In this document: positions 45,601 to 54,600 of the stretch, in pieces
Numbering within the stretch: position 1 is the first letter of the stretch
Layout of the letters: each line of letters opens with the position of its first letter
Assembly (NCBI GenBank): GCA_038373885.1
Contig: JAWZYV010017527.1
Span: 744,001-808,000 of the forward strand
DNA from: Cheiracanthium punctorium
Lineage: Eukaryota; Arthropoda; Arachnida; Araneae; Cheiracanthiidae
Length of the DNA stretch: 64,000 nt
Reading direction: 5' to 3'
The notes under the pieces: generated by a model
Told to the model about the DNA's origin: nothing
Seen by the model: the letters and a program-made list of their open reading frames with translations, nothing else
Database searches by the model: none
Translations under genes and position numbers: made by a program

Positions 45601-48600
45601 CATCCGCTGTGAGAAGATACTTGACTCCTCCTCTTCCTGGGACGAGTCCATTTTTTACAGCATGGTCATTAAATAAACAATTCTCTCAAGTGTTGCTGAT
45701 GGGGAATGGGAATAAATTCAGATCCCTGCCCAAGTTCTTCATGATGATTATTGAAAACAAGGAAATGGAATCACAGCTATACCACATGACAGGTGGAGAT
45801 AAGTTTCTTTTTGTGGTGGTCAGATTATATATGCATAATACTATTTTTAGCTTAATAGGTTGGAAGTTCAAATTTTACCATGGGAAAATATTGTCTTTTT
45901 GTCAAGTTAGCTAAACTGTCGGCCGCTTTTTAATTATCAAATCAAAGGCTTTTGGTGTAATTAAAAAAAATTAATATGAATTTAAAAGTATGTCACTAAA
46001 GAACCCTTCTGCTTTTACAATTCAAGTATCTTATCAGATTTCTCTTTCTCATTATCACAATTGTCATAATTTGACAGTATCAAAGGCATTCAAAACCAGT
46101 CAAAAAATACAAAATTTTAACACACAGATTTTTATTGAACTTATCATTATGTTAACCAGCAATGGTATACTTTATCTAGCATTAAGAATTTGTAGTAATT
46201 AGAGCATTTTTTCCCCTTTCTCTTCTTAAACTAACAAATTGCCATTTGTTTTCTTTGTTAGACATTAGGTAAAATTGGTAGAGTTCAACAAATTTATCAT
46301 GATAATGATTTGAAAGTAGAAGTTTGTGGTACTTCTTGGACTTACAACCCAGCTGCTGTGACTAAAGTTGCTTCAGATGGTACTATTTCTGGAACTTCTA
46401 GTGGAGGTACGTTTTTTGTTTTATGAAAACACTAGCTGAAGTACCCGTTCTTCGCACGGGAATGAATGGACTTTTTGATATTACGATTTGTGGTGATTAC
46501 TATTCATTGTAATAAACAGATATAGCAAAGTGGATATCGCGTTATATTGTGTCCAATAATCATGCATACCGAATTGCAAGGCAATCGTTTGTACGGTGCA
46601 GAAGGCCATGCGGCGTAGCGCTATCTAGTGGCGAGCTTTAGCAAAACGGATACTGCGAAAATATTTTTCGCATTCAGATATGGATGTATACGAATTTTCA
46701 TGACTATCAGCTGGACAGTCCTGAAGTTCATGTGTTGACGCGACATCTAGTGGCAAGTTATAGGAAAATGGATAGCGCCAAACTCTTCCCCGTGTTCAAA
46801 TATCTATGTATACCTATTTTCATAACGATCATTTGCACAGTCAAGAAGTGATACACTGCAGGGCCATCCAGTGGTTCAATAAAGTAATGATTTGCTACAG
46901 CACCGTCAAGTGGTGAGTTATAGCAAAATGAATAACGCCAAAATATTCTCATTGTTCAAATAGCTATGTATACTGATTTTCATAGCGACCGTGTTCAACT
47001 ATCTATGTATACCAATTTTCATAACAATCATTTGCACAGTCAAGAAGTGATACACTGCAGGGCCATCTAGTAGTTAATTAAAGTAATGATTTGCTACAGC
47101 GCCGTCAAGTGGCGAGTTATAGCAAAATGGATAACGCCAAAATATTCTCATTGTTCAAATAGCTATGTATACTGATTTTCATAGCGACCGTTTGAATGGT
47201 CAAGAATTTGGCCTGCTGCAGCGTCATCTAGTGGCGACTTAAAATAATAATGCATTGCAGTGTCATCTAGTGGTGAGTAACATCAAAAGGAACGCAGTTA
47301 GAATATATTCTTCGTGCTCAAATGTGTAAGTATAAAAAATTTTATGCCGACGGTCGAACGGTTTAGAAGTTGATGCTTTTCAGCGCCATTTAGCGGCAAG
47401 TTACAGCAAAATGGATAGTGAAAAATATTCTCCGTGTTCTAATATTCGCGTGTACCAAATTTCATCGAAATCGGTTGGACGATATTCGCATAGCAAACGG
47501 CTAAACGGAATAGAATTCGACGTTCTGCTGCGCCACCTGGTGGCAAGTTAGAGGAAAACGGATAGCATAAAAACCTTCTCCTTCATAAAAGATTTAGGTG
47601 AACCAAATTTCATGGTGCAACGGTGCTCAACGGTGCTGGAGTTTTTCAACCTCATACACTCATACCAACATTCATTCTTATCTATAACCAGTGTCATTAT
47701 ATATCCCAGTCTCAAATAAAATCCAGTTTCAAATCTAAGCCTCGCCAAAGTGCCAACATATGCCATTTTGCAAGCGTTTTTTCAGGAAATCATTCGAAGC
47801 ATTGACTTAGCAGCAATAATATATGGGAAATGGTTCGACCGCGAAAAAGTAAAGCAAGCCTTTATTTGAAAAGTTGAATCCCTTAATACAGCCGAATTTT
47901 TTTAAATTATCAACTATAACGTGTTTTATTCATCATTACTCCGATGTACTAATTGAGAAGATTTCAATTTTCTGAAATTTGGCGGAATTCCCTCAACTTA
48001 AATCAATGTACTCATTTGGCGAGAATTCTGGAGATAGATCAATTGAAATCCCTTAATAACTGCATTATTTCTTCACGGATCATTAAAATTTAACGCTGTA
48101 TTCTAATAAAACCTTTGTACTTGTTTTCAAAAATCTATTTCCTTAAGCTCTCAATAAATTGCGCCAAGCCGAAATCTGTGCAAACCGCTAGAACTCACTT
48201 TCACAAAATCGGCATTTGAGCCATTTTATTTTTTCGCCAAACTAAAATAATTTACCTATTAGCCTCGGAAATCTTCAATTCTTATTGTTTTGCGTGTAAA
48301 ACATTACATTCCTGCTCTGATTTCCCATGCACACGATATTATAATTAAAAAAAAATAACCTTACGAATATAAACTAACAAAAAAAAATCATTATTATTCT
48401 TTTATTTTTACTTTGAGAATTTAAAACATTTTATTCGGCAAAATCGCCACACATGGCAACCACGATCCTTATTTCACACTTTTTTCACTACAGGGGTTAC
48501 AATTACGGAAAGCTTTTTGCGTGAATAGCATAAAAAATCTCTTAAATTCCGGGAACGGGTGGACTTGCAAAGTTTTAAAGTGGACTACGATTTATTCTAC

Positions 48601-51600
48601 ATTATTTTACATATCTGTGCTAAATTTCAGGCCGATAGGTTCATTTTTGTGGATTTGTATACGAACGACATTTTATTCGGCAAAATCGCCACACATGGCA
48701 ACCACGATCCTTATTTCACACTTTTTTCACTACAGGGGTTACAATTACGGAAAGATTTTTGCGTGAAGAGCATAAAAAATCTCTTAAATTCCGGGAACGG
48801 GTGGACTTTCAAAGTTTTAAAGTGGACTATGAGTTATTCTATATTATTTTACATATCTGTACTAAATTTCAGGCCGATAGGTCCATTTTTGTGGATTTGT
48901 ATACGAATCAAATCCACAAACAAACAAACAGAATTTCATTTTTATTTATAAGATTTATATTGTACACTCACTCCCTCACAAAAAAAGAGAGAGAGAGGAG
49001 GGGGGAGAATTTTGGCTGCATCTTTGATTATCATTGACATTCAGACAAAACAGGGTTCATATACGTTAAGAAAAACTCAAGCGATTAAAAATTAAATTTT
49101 AAAACTCTCTCTCTTTTTTTTCGGGGGGGGGGGGATTGTACTTTAACCTTGGAGTATTAAAAATGCCACCCCCCAACATACACACACTTTTCCTTTATTT
49201 TCTTTCTTTTTAATGTTTTCTGTCATTCTTCTCTGGATTAGAATTTTTTTTAAAGCTTTAAAGTTTCATATTTTATTAACAAACTGGAAAATATGGAGTT
49301 GTTTACCGACAACCTTGTATACTGACACTATCAGAAATCTATCCAAGTTGTCAATCAGTGAAGTGATCCTTCAAAAACTCTTCACTTCTGTAAAGGTCTT
49401 ACATAATTTCTGATTTTTTTAGAGGTGGAATTAAATATGGAATTATATTGATATAAATATAATGCATTATTTATGCAAGAAAGAAGAAAGGGGTATGCAT
49501 TATTTTAATTACTATTGTGCAGTAATAATGTAATTAGGTTGGAATGGGTACTTATATAGCATATAAAATATGAAATAATCACTCAGTACTTATGTTTTTT
49601 TTATTTCTGCTGTAATCTGGAAATTGAAAAATCACCTGAAAAACTCTGGGAATATCATTAAAAAAATGAGTATGAACCCTGCAAAAGAATGATAACTTGA
49701 CAAATTTCCCTATTAATGTATATAGTTTACATGTTTAAACAGAACCCAAGTTTCGAAGGTTCAGTGGTTATAATCTAACATGCCGTATTTTCTCGCGTAT
49801 AAGTCGAGAAATTTTGGACCCAAAAAAAAAAAAAAAAATTCTTTAAAGGGGGGGGGGTCGACTTATACGAGGGTCCTTAATTTTTATTTTTTTTTTTTTT
49901 TTTTTTTTTTTTAATCAGAAGTCAAAAATACCCTTTTACAAGACAATTGTTCCCTTCCCGCATTCCATAACATAATGATGTCGTTTAAGGTTGATTTCCA
50001 TACCAGGAAGAATGTAGCAATAGAAAGATTAAAAACATGTATCATGTTGTTGTTGGATTATGGCCAATTAGCTGCACGTGGGCTCTAGGCCAAAGGGTAG
50101 GGTGCCTCAGTGGAGGCCTTGCTAAGGGATCCTAACCCAATACATGCATCATGATGAGCCAATGACGACGAAGGAATTTTGTGAATTGTTTGACGAGATC
50201 GATACTGAATCAGATCTTGAATTAGTTTAACTTTGTATGTTAGTACTTTACCATATCAGTAGCATGCTATCAGTAGCGTGCTATTATTATTATTCTTTAT
50301 TTTCTTTTTTTTTTCAGAGGATTTTGAATAAATGTATTTTTAATAAAGTTTCTTGATAAGGTGGAAAGTGGTGGGTCGACTTATATGCGGGATTTAAAAA
50401 ATTAAAATTTCTTAATCAGAAAAGTGGGGGAGGGTCGACTTATACGTGGGATCGACGTATACGCGGATAAATACGGTAATTCCCTTGAAGTAAGATTTTA
50501 GGTTTTGTTTGCACACCATTTAAAGCCCAAAATGTTTACAGTTAATTCTTTTCCCTGGATGCTGTAAAAATGCAAGCAATAAAATTAAATGAAAAGAATG
50601 TTGTGCGGGGGAAAAATATATATATTACTTCTTCATAATGTATTTTTTTTCTCTTCTGTTACAAATGCATTGTTTTGAATGACTAATCGTGTAATGATCT
50701 ATTCATTTAATTTTTAGAAAGACTTAGTGCTCTTCTGAAAAAATTGTTTGAAACTCATGTATCCGGTGATGTTAATGAAGAACTAGTGAAAGCAGCTGCT
50801 AATGGAGATGCTCAGAAATGTGAAGAAATTTTGAAGAGATCTGATGCTGATGTAAGTTTCTTTCAGATTTTCAAACCTCTTTCATGAAGAATACCTGCAT
50901 ACAGCTACAAGTAGTGTCTATGTTTTTAAGTTAGGCTTATGCCAAATTTTACAAATATTTTGTTCTTGAAAGTATGAGTAAATTTTTTATGGCAGTTTTG
51001 CTTATTTGTACTTAGGGTGTTTTCTTTCCTATTTTGCAGTAGGTTAGCTGATATTCTGTTTCTGATAAAGGAAGTTCAATTGCATTTTATAAGTAGTTTA
51101 ATTTTGTTGATTTTAAAGCACTATACTTTAACTTTTTAACTATTGTCACTATTTATTTATTTTGCACATAGTTGCAAATATGTCTGTCTCCATAAAAAGC
51201 CTAGACAAATTATGCCTAATACAAATTGAAAAACTGAGAAATGCTAGGGGAAAATAAAGAATTTTCATGGAAAGCAAGTAAAATGACAAGGGAAAAAGCT
51301 ATTACCTTGAAATTCATTTGTACTTTTTAAAATTTTTGCAATGGAAAAATTATGCCGGCATTTGTTCAGTAAGAAGTGAAAAAACACAGAAATCTGCTTT
51401 TTCTGTTAAAACTGCATCATTCAAGGAATATTATGCACAAAGTATTCCAATTTTCAACCTTTTTCCATCCTTTTGACTGACAATTTTTCCTTCTGCATTC
51501 CTTTATTTAAATCTCAGATTAAAAGTAAACTGCTATTTTATATTTCTATATTTAATTTTTTACAAATTTACGATATTAAAATACATATGCAAGTTAGAGT

Positions 51601-54600
51601 TTATTTTTAAGGTCAAATCTATTATAAGGATGTGCATGTGTTTGTGAAAGATCTACTGGCAATAGTTAATCAAAATACAACATGCTATTTCTTTTTCTTT
51701 TTTTTCTTTTTTTAAATTATAGACATTGTTATATATGTAGCAGAATGAGTTATGATAATTTTAATATTGATTAAAATTAATACATTCTCTAGATGCATAT
51801 ATGGCATTTACAGACTTTATGATGAGAGTTAAAATATAGAAGTTAATAAATTTCTCTCCCCCCTCCCCTTCAGAAAATGCACAATTATTTAGTTGTAAAT
51901 GATTTGTACAAATAGTTCAAGTAATGTCTATACTTTAATTTAGTTAAAATTTGATATTTCATGGGAGGCATTAGTTATCTTTAAGACTTTTAAAGATGAG
52001 GAGGAGATGCTGTTATTGTGCTACACTGTTTTTCTCCCATTTTGATCATGATAGTATGAAGAATTTCATTTTACGATTTGAGTAGCAACACTGTAATAAT
52101 TTTTAGGTTGTGTTGTGTGCTAAACTTCTATTAAGAAATAAATCTTTTATTCCTCTATTAAGAAATAAATTTTTTATTTTGCCTGCATTTTAACCCAAAT
52201 ATTTTTTTTAAGGTAAATGGTGTCTTTGCAAGTCATACAGCGCTCCAAGCAGCCAGTCAAAATGGACACATTGAAGTCATAAAAATACTTTTGCGGCATA
52301 AGGCTGATGTTGAAATAGAGGTATGTATGATGTAGATTAATTTGTCTATGAAAAATGTATTTTGTTTTTAAAAGATCTTGACTGTTAATTTTAGCAACAA
52401 TTTATAACTAATCCTCAGCTAGCAGAAAAAATTATCCTAATTTATATTTAGTTACTTTTAGTTAATATTTTTTCCTTTCTCTTTTCTCAATTATTAGAAA
52501 AACATTGTAGCAACTGAAACTGTTATTTTAATGGCTAAACACAAGGCCATATATGTCTTTTATAAAATAAAAGCTCCATAGTTAAATTATATTTCTCCTT
52601 AAAAACAGTCAATAATGTTAATTCCTTACTCAGAGCGCCATTACTATTAATATTCATAATTTACCTCTTGGCACTGTTATTGGTCAATAAATGATTTTTT
52701 AAAAGTCTATGTTGATGTTTGAAATTACCTTTTTGCATAAAAATATTAATTTAAAATGACCATAAAATATTTCTTTACAGATATCAATTCAATTCTTTCA
52801 AATTTTTGTTTTTGTGATTCATTTTTTTAAATCATCCTAAATGTATTTAGCTATTTTATCTCCTTAATCGATGGTTAATAGGAAATGATTTGATATCATT
52901 GGACTTCACCTTAACGAGGTTTAATTGTAGTTCCGTTGTCACAAACTGTCTTTCACTCTCAAACTTGTCTTTAAAACCTCAAGATATTGCTTACTAAGAG
53001 TATTTCTGTATTTCTCTTCCCTTTATAATATTTTGGTAGTTTTTTTCACCCTGAAAACTAAGTACATTGAAATCCCTTACCAGAGATTTCACTGTAATTC
53101 ATTTAAAAATTGAAAAAGCTTAATTTAAAAAAAAAAAAAGTTATTTTGTTGATGTGATGCAAAATATATTTTTTAAGATGCCAAAAAAAGATTGTCTTAT
53201 GCAAGAAATTTCATCTGGGAATCCCAGAATAGCTCAGTGGTAGAACCCCGCACGTTAAACGGAAATCCTGGGTTCCATCCCCAGCTCTGGAATTTTTCAC
53301 TAGTTGGTAAAAAATAAAAAATTAATCAGCCTAAACACTCCAACTTCCCTAAGATTTAGTCTTTTTGTATTAAATTTTATATAATGTTATGTTTTACATT
53401 TCCCTTCAGTACTCAAGTCTCGAAACCTCTACATTTGTGGGCATTATTTTGTACAAATCTCTTTACAGATAGGCTGTGGTGTGGATTATGATACATTTTC
53501 CATCATAATGAAACAAATAGGGCTGATGCATGAATTATGGATACCTCTCAAAAATGGTCTTTTTCTGTTATACTAGTGAATGTTAACCTCCAACTGAGGG
53601 TACATTCATAAGCTTTAATAATAGGTTCTAATCCTGTGCTACCCCTTCCTGTTCTAAGGCTGACAGATGGATTATGATACACTTTTAATGTATAGCACTG
53701 TAGTGTATTTTTAAAATATGAAATAATTTCAGCTTGCTTGTTTCAGGATAAAGATGGAGACAGGGCTGTACATCATGCTGCATTTGGAGATGAACCAAGT
53801 GTGATGGAGCTCTTGGCTCGAGCTGGAGCTGATCTTAATGCACGTAACAAAAGGAGACAGACTCCTTTGCACATTGCTGTCAATAAAGGTCATGTTGGAG
53901 TGGTCAGGAGTATTCTGGAACTTGGTTGCCGACCTAGTTTACAGGTATATGTTATTTCTGTTTTATCTCTGCTAAATTATGTTTGCAAATTTAGCTGTGC
54001 TTAACAGCTTTTAGATACTCTAGAAATTTTAATTCTTTAAAGTTTCCTAAACATCAAATACAGTCAAATTTTACTCTGTAAAATTATATTTTCCTAAAAT
54101 TATGATTTTTAAAGTTGTAACTTTTCACTTTTATCATTCTAACAATTCAGCTGCTGAAAATTGTTTCAATGTTCTCAATGTTGCTTACCTGTGTTGCAAA
54201 TGCAATGCTGGACGCAGAAAAGGTATATCTGTTGAGATAATTAAAATTTGTAAAATAACAGACAACCTGTCTTCTGAATTTCAGCCGATAAAAAATGAAA
54301 ATTGTTTCACTTGAAATGTGCATACTGATTGATAAATACCTTTTATGTATGTTATTTTACAAATTTTTAATTATTTCATCTTTCAAAAACTAGGTTCTGT
54401 TGAGTGTTTTTTTGGCTATATCTATTCTTCTATCTTTGCAACGATGGAAGTGGAAATATTATAAATGAAGCAACTAGTTAGATTCTGATTGTTTAAAAAC
54501 TAAAACATGATTGTTGCAGAGCATTTTTAATACTACTACAATTTTTGTAACACCTTCAGTTCATCGGACTAATCAGTTGCACCAGTTTTGCCAAGTTTAA

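Noticed and set aside
45567..45914. 115-codon plus-strand frame in MIB intron 7
   Set aside because: No domain or family resemblance, no splice-site support; it is an intronic chance frame.
48521..49037. Overlapping frames of 81, 130 and 92 codons
   Set aside because: They come from the 242-bp tandem duplication, lie in three frames with similar length, and contain no recognisable domain.
53230..53292. Possible tRNA gene
   Set aside because: A and B boxes are good but the anticodon and T stems do not form, and the sequence runs on into a SINE tail shared with other copies.
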